NCBI RefSeq assembly: GCF_029960815.1
Contig: NZ_JASBRE010000026.1
Coordinates: forward strand, 1-64,000
DNA: 64,000 bases
Direction: 5' to 3'
From: Pseudomonas sp. AL03
GTDB lineage: Bacteria; Pseudomonadota; Gammaproteobacteria; Pseudomonadales; Pseudomonadaceae
Part shown: positions 23,671 through 31,929 of the stretch, piece after piece
Position numbering within the stretch: the stretch's first letter is position 1
Layout of the letters: each line of letters opens with the position of its first letter
The notes under the pieces: model-generated
Seen by the model: only the letters and a program-made list of their open reading frames with translations
What the model was told of the DNA's origin: nothing
Databases searched by the model: none
Program-made: the position numbers and the translations under genes

Positions 23671-24390
23671 ATGTCCGGCTCGATCCAATCCAGCAACTAC
23701 GTGCCGGGCGTTTCCGGCTGGAAGCTCAACAGCCTCACCGGTGAGTTCGAGATCAACTCTTGCACCCTCGGTAGCGCTGCGAAAGCGCCCCAGCGTCAGA
23801 TGGTGTCGGTCGAGGTGGCCAGCTACAGCAAGTACGACCTGCCAAAGAATGCCGACAACCTGCTGCAATTCATGCAGGCAGAGCTGCAGAAGGTGCCAGA
23901 GGCTTACCGCCATGCCGCAGAATTCGAAGAGTTTGATGCTAGCTACGGCGATGAGTCGTTCAATGCTCGCCTGTTCCTGAGCTACTCCCGGCTTGAGACA
24001 GAAGAAGAGCTGGCTGATCGCCTGGAGAAGGCGAAGGTGGCCGGTACGCGCACCGTCTTTTCCAATGGCTGCTTTACCGTCATTCATGACGGTGTGGTGC
24101 GGTACCGGATTGGCAATCTGGATAAGCCAGAGCAACCCGAACCATTCGTGATGGTCGACAGCGTGACCTACATGAACGAGGCGTTCATCAAGGACGGCAT
24201 GATCGACGCCAAAATCGCCACCAACTGGTCGGTGAAGATGGAGCTTCGCAACGGCAAGTTCGTCGCGACCGGGATTGGCCTGGGCCTTGAGTCGCAGCCA
24301 TTCAAAGAACCGACAGAGATCGCTGATCAGGTGCGTGATGTCATCCGTGCCGAACTCCATGCAGGCGGCTTGCTTCACCGCTCCCGCTGA
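23671..24390 (+). CDS. Stand-alone tail-tip (gpJ C-terminus-like) protein
   Basis: A 239-residue protein made of pieces that also occur at the C-terminus of the tail hub protein J of this prophage (31930-35553): SSNYVPGVSGWKLN matches STNYIAGQQGWILN, and WSVKMELRNGKFVATGIGLG matches WSVKMQVAADGKYIAAGIGL. The order of the two blocks is swapped relative to J. It lies upstream of the holin, away from the tail genes. Probably a virion tail-tip accessory or DUF1983-type protein; the exact role is unknown. Confidence 0.7.
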   Translation: MSGSIQSSNYVPGVSGWKLNSLTGEFEINSCTLGSAAKAPQRQMVSVEVASYSKYDLPKNADNLLQFMQAELQKVPEAYRHAAEFEEFDASYGDESFNARLFLSYSRLETEEELADRLEKAKVAGTRTVFSNGCFTVIHDGVVRYRIGNLDKPEQPEPFVMVDSVTYMNEAFIKDGMIDAKIATNWSVKMELRNGKFVATGIGLGLESQPFKEPTEIADQVRDVIRAELHAGGLLHRSR

Positions 24391-24426
24391 TCCATTCCTT
24401 CACTCCCTAACCGGGAGGACATCGAG

Positions 24427-24756
24427 ATGCCAAACATGCCTGACAAACCAGACACCTGGCTGCTCGTTCTCGCGTGGCTGAGTCAGCACTCGCCAACGAT
24501 CTATGCCGGTGGGCTGTCTTTTGTAGTGGGTGCCTTGCGCATCATCTACGGTGGTGGCACTCGGCGACAGGCGCTGCTCGAAGCCTCACTCTGCACACTG
24601 ATCACCATTGGCCTGATCCCGCTGCTGGAGTACTTCGGCCTGCCGCAGAACTTCGCTACGGCTGCTGGTGTGTTCATCGGCTTCCTCGGCGTGAAGAAGA
24701 TCGCTGACCTTGCTGATCGGTTCGCTGACTTCAAACTACCTCGGCGGGCTGAGTGA
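24427..24756 (+). CDS. Phage holin, lambda S-like family
   Basis: A 109-residue inner-membrane protein with three hydrophobic segments (near 12-30, 40-60 and 72-90). The segments TWLLVLAWLSQHSPTIYAGG and IYGGGTRRQALLEASLC are characteristic of the lambda-family holins of Pseudomonas phages. It forms the membrane lesion that times lysis. The endolysin and Rz genes lie 14 kb downstream at the end of the late genes, a split arrangement known in these phages. Its stop overlaps the next start. Confidence 0.85.
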   Translation: MPNMPDKPDTWLLVLAWLSQHSPTIYAGGLSFVVGALRIIYGGGTRRQALLEASLCTLITIGLIPLLEYFGLPQNFATAAGVFIGFLGVKKIADLADRFADFKLPRRAE

Positions 24757-24944
24757 TGGCCTGTAGTGGATGCGCTGCCCGGCGCGAATGGATCAACAAG
24801 ATGGCGAGGCTGGGATATGAGCGAGCAAGTGAGCTGCTTACTGGTCGAGATCCTCGGCGAGCAGAAGAAACAGACGGCACTGCTCGAGCAGATCGCCAAG
24901 CACCAGGTGCTGATGATCGAGGTGCTGGCCGACGAGCAGGGTGA
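24756..24944 (+). CDS. Small cysteine-containing phage protein
   Basis: A possible 62-residue protein beginning MACSGCAARREWINKMARLG. The first 30 residues with a CxxC pair resemble small genes I associate with the position after this holin type; its ATG overlaps the holin stop. The second half overlaps the next gene in another frame and looks low-complexity, so only the first part is convincing. Confidence 0.4.
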   Translation: MACSGCAARREWINKMARLGYERASELLTGRDPRRAEETDGTARADRQAPGADDRGAGRRAG

Positions 24945-25026
24945 TGAAGATCCTGACGCAGCACCATCGACCTACATGGATGGGAGCAAGGTGAGCCACC
25001 GGCTGGCGTGTTCAATGAGCGTTTGA
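24817..25026 (+). CDS. Small phage protein cut at the terminase deletion junction
   Basis: A protein starting MSEQVSCLLVEILGEQKKQT, with a conserved-looking end DEDPDAAPSTYMDGSKV. The final residues RLACSMSV are read from terminase sequence in a wrong frame, so the native stop was lost, or nearly so, at the junction near 24990-25000. It is a helical protein of about 60 residues with no known function. Confidence 0.55.
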   Translation: MSEQVSCLLVEILGEQKKQTALLEQIAKHQVLMIEVLADEQGDEDPDAAPSTYMDGSKVSHRLACSMSV

Positions 25027-26018
25027 AGTACTGGCGCGACGTGCGAGATGGAAAGGTAGTTGATCGCAAGACGCTGGGCGTTCTCTATGAGTTCCCTGCG
25101 CAAATGATTGTGACCAAGGAGTATCTGAACCCCGAAAACTTCTACATCACGAACCCAAACATTGGGCGTTCGGTGAGTGCAGAGTGGCTGGAGGACCAGC
25201 TCAAGAAAAGATTGGGCACCTCGGATGGCTCTCTGCAGAAGTTCGTGGCCAAGCATCTGAATATCGAAATCGGTCTGAATTTGCGTACTGACCGCTGGGC
25301 AGGTGCTGATCACTGGGAGGCCGCAGGCGATACCTCGCTGACCTTTGAAGAGTTGCTTCGGCGTTCCGAGGTGATCGTGGTGGGCATTGATGGCGGCGGG
25401 CTTGACGACCTATTGGGCCTCACCTTGATTGGTCGCGAGCGTGAAACTCGGCGGTGGCTGCACTGGGCGCACGCCTGGGCCCACAAGATTGCGCTGGAAC
25501 GACGCAAGGACATTGTTTCAAACCTGCGCGACTTTGAAGCGGATGGCGATCTGACCATTGTCGACCGGCCTGGTGATGATGTTCTGGAGGTTGCGGACAT
25601 CATCTGCGAGGTTCGCGACGCAGGGCTTCTCCCGGACAAGCAGGCCATCGGCGTGGACTCGGCCGGTATCGGCGACATTGTTGATGAACTGACCACGGAA
25701 GAGCGTGGCATCACCATGGAGCAGATTGTCTCGATCTCCCAGGGATGGCGGCTCAACGGTGCAATCAAGACCACTGAGCGCAAGGTGGCCGGCGGCGAGT
25801 TCATTCACGGCGGCACACGGCTTATGGCCTGGTGCGTCGGTAATGCCAGAACGGTCGCGGTTGGCAATGCGATCGCAATCAACAAGCAGGTGAGCGGGTC
25901 CGCAAAGATTGACCCACTGATGGCTACCTTCGACGCAACGACACTCATAGCGCTAAACCCTGTTGGGTGTGGCGATCTACAAGGCTTTTTCGACAATCCA
26001 ATTATGGTGGGGCTTTGA
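24999..26018 (+). pseudogene. Terminase large subunit, N-terminal ATPase half missing
   Basis: About 340 codons encode the C-terminal part of a HK97-type large terminase: the linker FNERLKYWRDVRDGKVVD, then NPNIGRSVSAEWLEDQLKK, and the nuclease domain with VVGIDGGGLDD and a proper C-terminus NPIMVGL. The ATPase half with Walker A and B (roughly 220-240 residues) is absent, and so are the small terminase and the HNH gene that usually stand before it. The frame opens straight out of the preceding small gene. DNA packaging should be impossible. Confidence 0.88.
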
Positions 26019-27415
26019 TGGCGCGCGAAAATAAACCCGGGCGAATCAAGGCCGCTCTTCAGGACTGGCTTGGTGTGCCCATCGGATTAAAAGATGGTGC
26101 GTTCTGGAAGGAATGGTTTGGCAGCTCGGTCAGTGGTCAGCATGTGTCGGTCGACAAAGCCATGCAGCTCTCCACGGTCTGGGCCTGCGTCCGCTTGCTC
26201 TCGGAGTCGGTCTCGACTCTCCCGCTGAAGTTGTACCGGCGGCTGCCTGATGGCTCGCGCGCTCCGGCCACCAATCACCCTCTGTACCGGCTGCTTTGCC
26301 GCGTACCCAACTCGGAAATGACCCCGCAGAGATTCATGCTGCTCGTGGTGGCGAGCATCTGCCTGCGCGGCAACGCCTTCGTTGAGAAAAAGATGCTGGC
26401 CGGTCGGATCATTGCTTTGGTGCCGCTTCTGCCGCAGTGCATGAGGGTCAAGCGCGAGGACAATGGTCGGCTCAAATACACCTACACCGAAAATGGAGTT
26501 GAGCGCGTTATCCCTGAAAAGACCCTGATGCATATTCGCGGCTTCGGCTTGGACGGGGTCTGCGGGATGCTTCCGGTGACGACCGGTAAGGAGATTTTCG
26601 GATCGGCCATGGCGGTAGAGGAGGCCGCTGCGAAAGTCTTCGCCCAGGGCATGCAGGCCTCTGGGATTTTGACCAGCGACAAGGTTCTTACCCCGGCCCA
26701 GCGTGCGCAACTGCGTAGCAGCCTCGGGTCGTTCATGGGGTCCAAGAACGCCGGCAAGATCATGGTCGCCGAAGCCGGGCTGAAATATCAGGGCATCACG
26801 ATGAACCCTGAAGCGTCCCAGATGCTGGAGTCCCGCTCGTTCAGCATCGAGGAGATGTGCCGGTGGTTCCGCGTGCCGCCTTTCATGGTCGGGCACATGG
26901 ATAAACAATCCAGCTGGGCCAGTTCGGTAGAGGCGCAAAACCTGCACTTTTTAACCAACAGCCTGCGCCCGCTCCTGGTGAACATTGAGCAAGAAATCAC
27001 CCGCTGCCTGATTGGCGAAGCGGATGCCGACGAGTTCTTCGCCGAGTTCGCGGTTGAAGGACTGCTGCGCGCCGACAGCGCCGGTCGCGGCGCCTGGTAC
27101 AACACCGCGCTCCAAAACGGCTGGATGTGCCGCAACGAAGTTCGGCGCCTGGAAAACATGGCCCCTATTCCTGGTGGCGATACGTTCACTGTCCAGTCGG
27201 CGCTCGTTCCGCTGGACCAGCTTGGCAAGCAGTCCGCAGGTATGTCACCGGCCGCCACGGCGTTTATGTTGCGCATCGCAGCCGCCAACCAGAGCGGTGA
27301 CAAAGGCGCCATTCAGGAGGCGTTCGATTTGGCCTCCAAAGCGCTGGAGGCTGGAAACCCTGATGGGCCAATGATGGCTCACGCACTGATATCGCTACCG
27401 CGGCTCGCCGCTTGA
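26018..27415 (+). CDS. HK97 family portal protein
   Basis: A 465-residue portal protein. SVSTLPLKLYRRLPDGSRAP, RNGNAFVEK-like (LRGNAFVEKKMLAGR) and the MLESRSFSIEEMCRWFRVPP block are portal hallmarks, as is the SSVEAQNLHFLTNSLRPLL helix. It would form the dodecameric DNA channel at the head vertex. The start ATG 26018 overlaps the terminase stop. The gene looks complete. Confidence 0.9.
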   Translation: MARENKPGRIKAALQDWLGVPIGLKDGAFWKEWFGSSVSGQHVSVDKAMQLSTVWACVRLLSESVSTLPLKLYRRLPDGSRAPATNHPLYRLLCRVPNSEMTPQRFMLLVVASICLRGNAFVEKKMLAGRIIALVPLLPQCMRVKREDNGRLKYTYTENGVERVIPEKTLMHIRGFGLDGVCGMLPVTTGKEIFGSAMAVEEAAAKVFAQGMQASGILTSDKVLTPAQRAQLRSSLGSFMGSKNAGKIMVAEAGLKYQGITMNPEASQMLESRSFSIEEMCRWFRVPPFMVGHMDKQSSWASSVEAQNLHFLTNSLRPLLVNIEQEITRCLIGEADADEFFAEFAVEGLLRADSAGRGAWYNTALQNGWMCRNEVRRLENMAPIPGGDTFTVQSALVPLDQLGKQSAGMSPAATAFMLRIAAANQSGDKGAIQEAFDLASKALEAGNPDGPMMAHALISLPRLAA

Positions 27416-27429
27416 TCCTGGAGTAACCC

Positions 27430-28317
27430 ATGACCTTAAAGACTCTTCCGGCCGCGCCGGAGGCTCGGCCGTGCGCGCAGGTTCACTGCGACCTGACGCC
27501 GAAGGCCTTGGAGCGGTGGAATCCATCGATCAAGGCAGCGAGCACTGACGACAACACCATCACCATTTACGACCCGATCGGGTACGACTGGTGGACTGGC
27601 GAGGGGGTAACGGCAAAACGCATCAGCGCGGCGCTTCGCTCCATCGGCGACAGCGATGTCGTCGTCAAGATCAACAGCCCAGGCGGCGATGTGTTTGAAG
27701 GGCTGGCCATCTACAACCTGTTTCGCGAGCACAAAGGCAAGGTCACCGTGCAGATTCTCGGCCTTGCCGCCTCTGCTGCTTCGTTCATCGCCATGGCGGC
27801 GGACGAAATCCAGATCGCCCGCGCCGGCTTCTTGATGATCCACAACAGCTGGACCATGGCCGCCGGTGATCGCAACGACATTCGTGAGGTCGCCGACTTC
27901 CTTGAGCAGATCGACGGCACTTTGGCCGACATCTACTCCGTGCGAACCGGCGATCCCATCGACGCCATGAGCAAATTGATGGACGTCGAGACCTGGATGG
28001 GCGGAGCCGCCGCTATCGACGCAGGGTTTGCCGACAGTCTTCTTTCCTCGGATGCCGCTATCGAGGATGTGAGCGCATCGGCACCGCACCAGGTTGCCGC
28101 CCGCCGCATGGATCTGATCCTGGCAAAACAGGGCATGCCGCGCTCCGAGCGCCGCGCCCTCATTCAAGAACTCAAGGCTGGTACGCCTGGCGCTACCACC
28201 TCCGGCAAGCAGAACGCTGCCGCAACCCCGGCCGACTTGGCCGACCCCATTGCCGAACTACAGGCCGCGCTTTCGCGGTTCTCGGCAGCAGCTACCCAAA
28301 CCGGAGAAAAACCATGA
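27430..28317 (+). CDS. ClpP-like prohead protease
   Basis: A 295-residue head maturation protease with a ClpP fold: KINSPGGDVFEGLAIYN, catalytic Ser115 in GLAASAASF and His138 in MIHNSW. Family members process the capsid and scaffold during prohead maturation. The C-terminal 80 residues (from about 215) may act as scaffold. It overlaps the capsid gene by four bases. It appears intact although its capsid substrate is not. Confidence 0.9.
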   Translation: MTLKTLPAAPEARPCAQVHCDLTPKALERWNPSIKAASTDDNTITIYDPIGYDWWTGEGVTAKRISAALRSIGDSDVVVKINSPGGDVFEGLAIYNLFREHKGKVTVQILGLAASAASFIAMAADEIQIARAGFLMIHNSWTMAAGDRNDIREVADFLEQIDGTLADIYSVRTGDPIDAMSKLMDVETWMGGAAAIDAGFADSLLSSDAAIEDVSASAPHQVAARRMDLILAKQGMPRSERRALIQELKAGTPGATTSGKQNAAATPADLADPIAELQAALSRFSAAATQTGEKP

Positions 28318-29123
28318 GCGACACTACTGCAGACCTGTTGAAGAACGTTTCCAATGAGCTCAAGAAGGCCACCGACGAATTCAGCAAGCAGGCTGAAAAT
28401 GCTTTGGCTGAAGCCAAGAAGGCCGGCTCCTTGTCGGAAGAAACCAAAAGCGCAGTCGACGAGCTGGCTACCAAATTCAACAGCTTGACCGAAGCCGAGA
28501 AGCAACTGAAGGCGCAGCTCGGCGAGCTTGAGCAAGAATTTGCACGCACTCCAGCCAATACTGCCGCTGCGTCCCGCGACACTGTCGGCGGCGTTGTCAT
28601 CAAAAGCGAAGCACTGAAGCAGTTCTCTGCCCACGTCGAAGGCAACCGCCGTGTCAGCATCCCTGTTCACGCGGCGCTGCTCAGTACCAACGTGCCCGCC
28701 GGTGTGATCGAGCCGCAGCGCCTTCCGGGCATTGATGTCGCGCCCAAGCAGCGCTTGTTCATTCGAGATCTGATCGCACCTGGTCGCACCACCCAGCCGA
28801 CAATCTTCTGGGTGCAGCAAACCGGCTTCACCAACGCGGCAAAGGTCGTAGCTGAGGGCACGAAGAAGCCCTACAGCGATATTCAATTCGCGACCAAGAT
28901 GACCGCAGTCAGCACGCTGGCGCATATGTTTAAAGCTTCGAAGCAGATTCTTGACGACTTCGCGCAGCTGCAATCGACTATCGATGTCGAAATGCGTTAC
29001 GGCCTCAAGTACGCCGAAGAAGCGGAAATTCTGTTCGGCGACGGTACCGGTGTTCACTTGCACGGTATCGTTCCCCAGAAGGCTCGCCGTTCATCACCGA
29101 TGAGCAGCACGGCCGACAGTTGA
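28314..29123 (+). pseudogene. Major capsid protein (HK97 fold), C-terminal part deleted
   Basis: The N-terminal delta/coiled-coil region (about 1-85, LKKATDEFSKQAENALAEAK) and the N-arm and E-loop region follow the HK97 pattern (FIRDLIAPGRTTQPTIFWVQ; EAEILFGDGTGVHLHGIVPQ). Real homology stops at residue 255 (29078). The last 14 residues (KARRSSPMSSTADS) come from the next gene in a wrong frame. Normal members have about 400 residues, so most of the P and A domains are gone and no capsid can form. Confidence 0.88.
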
Positions 29124-29260
29124 TCCAAATGGGCTACGCCGAGGAGTGCGATGACGACGGCGACCCGCTGGTGGATCTGACTGAACAGGATAATTCACCC
29201 GATCCGCTGACCAGCGACAAAGCAGCAGGCAAACCGGCCAGCAAGAAGAAAGGCACATGA
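29081..29260 (+). pseudogene. Remnant of the gene following the capsid gene (5' end deleted)
   Basis: An open frame without a start codon reads GSPFITDEQHGRQLIQMGYA, an acidic stretch and a lysine-rich end SKKKGT. This looks like the C-terminus of the small protein often encoded between capsid and head-tail connector in such phages. Its N-terminus was removed by the same deletion that truncated the capsid gene. Confidence 0.65.
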
Positions 29261-29261
29261 C

Positions 29262-29603
29262 ATGACAGTCATCGCTATCGAGGTCGCCATGCGTCACCTG
29301 CGAGCAGAAGACTTTGACCGGCCTCACGTCGAGTTGCTGCTCGCAGCCGCCGAAGACAGCGCCGCTCAATACCTGAATCGGCGCTTCTATGCAGATGTTG
29401 ATGCACTGGCCGCTGCAGTGCTTGAAGGTACGGCGGGATCCGATCCCATCGTGATAAATCCGTCGATTGTCGCGGCCTGTTTGTTGAAGGCTGGGAGCCT
29501 TTACGAGAATCGTGAAGACGATGTCGCTGGCGCTGCTTTTAGCGAATTGCCGTCGGGTTCAAAGTCTCTGTTGACGCCATATCGGGTCGAGTGGGGTGTC
29601 TGA
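29262..29603 (+). CDS. Head-tail connector (gp6/DNA packaging-like) protein
   Basis: A 113-residue protein with the gp6-like pattern: AMRHLRAEDFDRPHVELLLA (early helix), AEDSAAQYLNRRFYAD, and LLKAGSLYENREDD before SLLTPYRVEWGV. Such proteins form the connector ring below the portal. The stop overlaps the next start (TGATG). Confidence 0.8.
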   Translation: MTVIAIEVAMRHLRAEDFDRPHVELLLAAAEDSAAQYLNRRFYADVDALAAAVLEGTAGSDPIVINPSIVAACLLKAGSLYENREDDVAGAAFSELPSGSKSLLTPYRVEWGV

Positions 29604-29941
29604 TGCAGGCCGGGAAACTGCGTCACCGCATCGAAATTCAGCACAAAGTCATTCTGCGAGATCCATCCACCGGCGACTTTCTTGATCCTGCTTGGGTTGA
29701 ATTTGTCACGGCTTGGGCAGGTATTGAAGATTCGTCAGCTCGCGATCTGGTGGCCGCCAAAGCTGCCAAATCTCAGGCCACGGGCCGGATGGTGATCCGG
29801 TACCGCCCGGGCGTTCTTCCGACGATGCGGATTCTTTATCGCGGCGAGATCTACAGCATCGAGGGGCCTCCGCTCGCTGACAAGGTGTCCGGTCTTGAGT
29901 ACCTGACGCTGCTGGTGTCGAAGGGGGTCAAGGATGGCTAA
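29603..29941 (+). CDS. Phage head closure protein (SPP1 gp16-like)
   Basis: A 112-residue protein beginning MQAGKLRHRIEIQHKVILRD, with AWAGIEDSSARDLVAAKAAK and IRYRPGVLPTMRILYRGEIY, the head-completion (gp16/FII-like) signature. It seals the connector and joins the tail. A GTG 12 bases upstream is in frame, but ATG 29603 overlapping the previous stop is the likely start. Confidence 0.85.
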   Translation: MQAGKLRHRIEIQHKVILRDPSTGDFLDPAWVEFVTAWAGIEDSSARDLVAAKAAKSQATGRMVIRYRPGVLPTMRILYRGEIYSIEGPPLADKVSGLEYLTLLVSKGVKDG

Positions 29942-30407
29942 TTCGATTTCCTCGCGCTTGCAGGGTGTGGCGTCGACGGTCGAGAAAATGCGCGGCCTGG
30001 CTCCAAAGCTCCAAAAAAAAGGCCTGCGTAAAGCGGCCCGTGAAGCGATGAACATCGTTCGCGATGACGCCAAGGCGCGGGCCAAGGCGCTGGACGACCC
30101 GGAAACGAAAGAGAAAGTCTGGAAAAATATCATCACCCAGGAGGCGACCAAGCAGTCCCGGCGCGAGGGCGGCGTGGTGATGCGCGTCGGCGTTCGGGGT
30201 GGCGCTGGGTCAAACCAGCACAGCAAGGACGCCAGCGGCAACCCGGGCGGTGATACCAGGCACTGGCGCTACATCGAGTTCGGCACCCAGTTCACGCCGC
30301 CGGTGCCGTTCATGCGGCCGGCATTTTCACAGAACGTCGGCGCGGTCACTGACCAGTTTGTCATCAGTCTCAGCCGAGAAATTGATGCTGCGCTCAGGGG
30401 GAATTGA
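29934..30407 (+). CDS. HK97 gp10 family tail-completion protein
   Basis: A 157-residue protein: a basic helical N-terminus (APKLQKKGLRKAAREAMNIV) and the ending TRHWRYIEFGTQFTPPVPFM, which is the typical 'EFGT..PARPFMRPA' motif of HK97 gp10-like proteins. It takes part in head-tail joining. It overlaps both neighbours by a few bases. Intact. Confidence 0.88.
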   Translation: MANSISSRLQGVASTVEKMRGLAPKLQKKGLRKAAREAMNIVRDDAKARAKALDDPETKEKVWKNIITQEATKQSRREGGVVMRVGVRGGAGSNQHSKDASGNPGGDTRHWRYIEFGTQFTPPVPFMRPAFSQNVGAVTDQFVISLSREIDAALRGN

Positions 30408-30775
30408 TGGATCCACCCATTTTTCTGGCTTGCTCAACCGATCCGGCTGTCGCTGCATTGATCGGCGCGGGCATCGACTGCCGCATTTATTCGTTCGGCG
30501 AAGCGCCTGAAGGCGTCTTGAAACCCTACGTTGTCTGGAACCTGATTGACGGCAACCCCGAAAACTACTTGGCTGGCCGCCCTGACGCTGACGGATTCAC
30601 GTTGCAGGTCGATGTCTACGCTGCCAGCGCGGACGCGGCAACAAGGGTCACCGAAGCCTTGCGGAATGCACTGGAATTGAGCGCAAACATTACACGCTGG
30701 GGCGCTTCTGGCCGAGATCCGACGACGAAGGACTACCACCGCAGCTTTGATATCGACTGGATCACCCTTCGATAG
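30404..30775 (+). CDS. DUF3168 family tail completion protein
   Basis: A 123-residue protein (CSTDPAVAALIGAGIDCRIY, VVWNLIDGNPENYLAGRPDA, QVDVYAASADAATRVTEALR). This is the DUF3168 pattern, the tail terminator-like protein that follows gp10 in HK97-type phages. Intact. Confidence 0.85.
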   Translation: MMDPPIFLACSTDPAVAALIGAGIDCRIYSFGEAPEGVLKPYVVWNLIDGNPENYLAGRPDADGFTLQVDVYAASADAATRVTEALRNALELSANITRWGASGRDPTTKDYHRSFDIDWITLR

Positions 30776-30791
30776 AGCATCACCCCCAATC

Positions 30792-30816
30792 AACCCGCCG
30801 AGTGCGGGTTTTTTTA
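30792..30816 (+). terminator. Intrinsic terminator in front of the tail tube gene
   Basis: Stem aacccgc / gcgggtt is followed by TTTTT, about 13 bases before GGAG and the start at 30839. Confidence 0.65.
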
Positions 30817-30838
30817 TGCGCGACATTTGGAGAACGAC

Positions 30839-31891
30839 ATGTCGATCCTTTCCCAAGGAACCCAGATTTACGCACTCGTCCCGCCACTGACCGGCACCGG
30901 ACCTAAAACCGTGCTGGCCATCGAGTGCGCGACTGCATTCAGCCCAGGCGGCTCGCCGGCGGACCAGATCGAGGACACTTGCCTCGAGGACACTTCTCGC
31001 CGCTACAAGAAAGGTTTACGTACTCCGGGCCAGGCTTCGCTGACCGTCAACGCCGATCCGAACAACGCGAGCCACATTCGCCTGCATCAGCTGTCGGAAA
31101 CCGACGGAGATACCACCATCCAGTGGGCGGTTGGCTGGTCTGACGGTAAAGCCGCTCCAACCGTTGCAACTGGCGGCACTTTGGACGCCGTGACCATCGG
31201 CGCCGGCGGCACCGGTTACACCACGGCTCCTACAGTCGCCTTCACGGGTGGCGGCGGTACTGGCGCGGCGGGTACAGCGACCGCGTCCGGCGGTGCGGTT
31301 ACCGGCGTCACCATCACCAACCCTGGCACCGGCTACACCAGTGCCCCGACCATTGCTTTCACCGGCGCCGGTATCCACGGCGTGCGCGATGCGATGAGCG
31401 CGCTGTGCAACATGAAGCCCGGCTTCGAGCAGTTCCTGCGCCAGGCCGAGGAACGGGGGCTCGTCTTCGCTGTGTTTGTCGATGATCGAAACATCGCTGA
31501 GGCAGAACTCGACTTAAGGGATTCCAGCGCCGGCGACATCCGCATCATGCCGATCATTCAGGGCAGCAAGCAGGCCGGCATGTTCCAAACCTTGCTCGGC
31601 GTGGCGTTGATCGTGGCCGGGATGTTCAGCGGCGGCACGACCTCGGGCCTGGGCATGGCATTGCTGGCTGGTGGCGCGGCGGTGGGTCTTGGCGGGGTGG
31701 TGCAGATGTTATCGCCCACCACGAAAGCCAACACTAGCGACAAGAACGAAGACGGCAACAACCCCAGCTACGGTTTCGGCGGTGCCGTCACGACCATTGC
31801 CCAGGGCAACCCTTACCCGCTGCTGTACGGCGAGCGGGAGATCGGCGGGGCCGTCGAGTCCGGCGGGATCTACACCCAAGACAACATTTAA
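30839..31891 (+). pseudogene. In-frame fusion of tail tube protein and tail assembly protein I
   Basis: This 350-residue chimera starts as a phage tail tube protein (MSILSQGTQIYALVPPLTGT to about 103), followed by two Gly/Thr-rich repeats (GTGYTTAPTVAFTG, GTGYTSAPTIAFTG). Near residue 178 it switches to the gpI-type tail assembly protein: MSALCNMKPGFEQFLRQAEE, a hydrophobic glycine-rich region (250-290) and YGEREIGGAVESGGIYTQ. Between these two genes lambdoid phages normally carry tail chaperones, tape measure and minor tail proteins M, L and K; all are absent. GGAG upstream supports ATG 30839. Confidence 0.85.
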
Positions 31892-31892
31892 A

Positions 31893-31913
31893 CACCTGCT
31901 TCGGCGGGTTTTT
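31893..31913 (+). terminator. UUCG-loop hairpin with T tract before gene J
   Basis: Stem acctgc / gcgggt with a ttcg tetraloop and TTTTT lies just downstream of the fusion gene and 15-20 bases before the J start. Confidence 0.55.
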
Positions 31914-31929
31914 GCATTCTGGAGGACGC

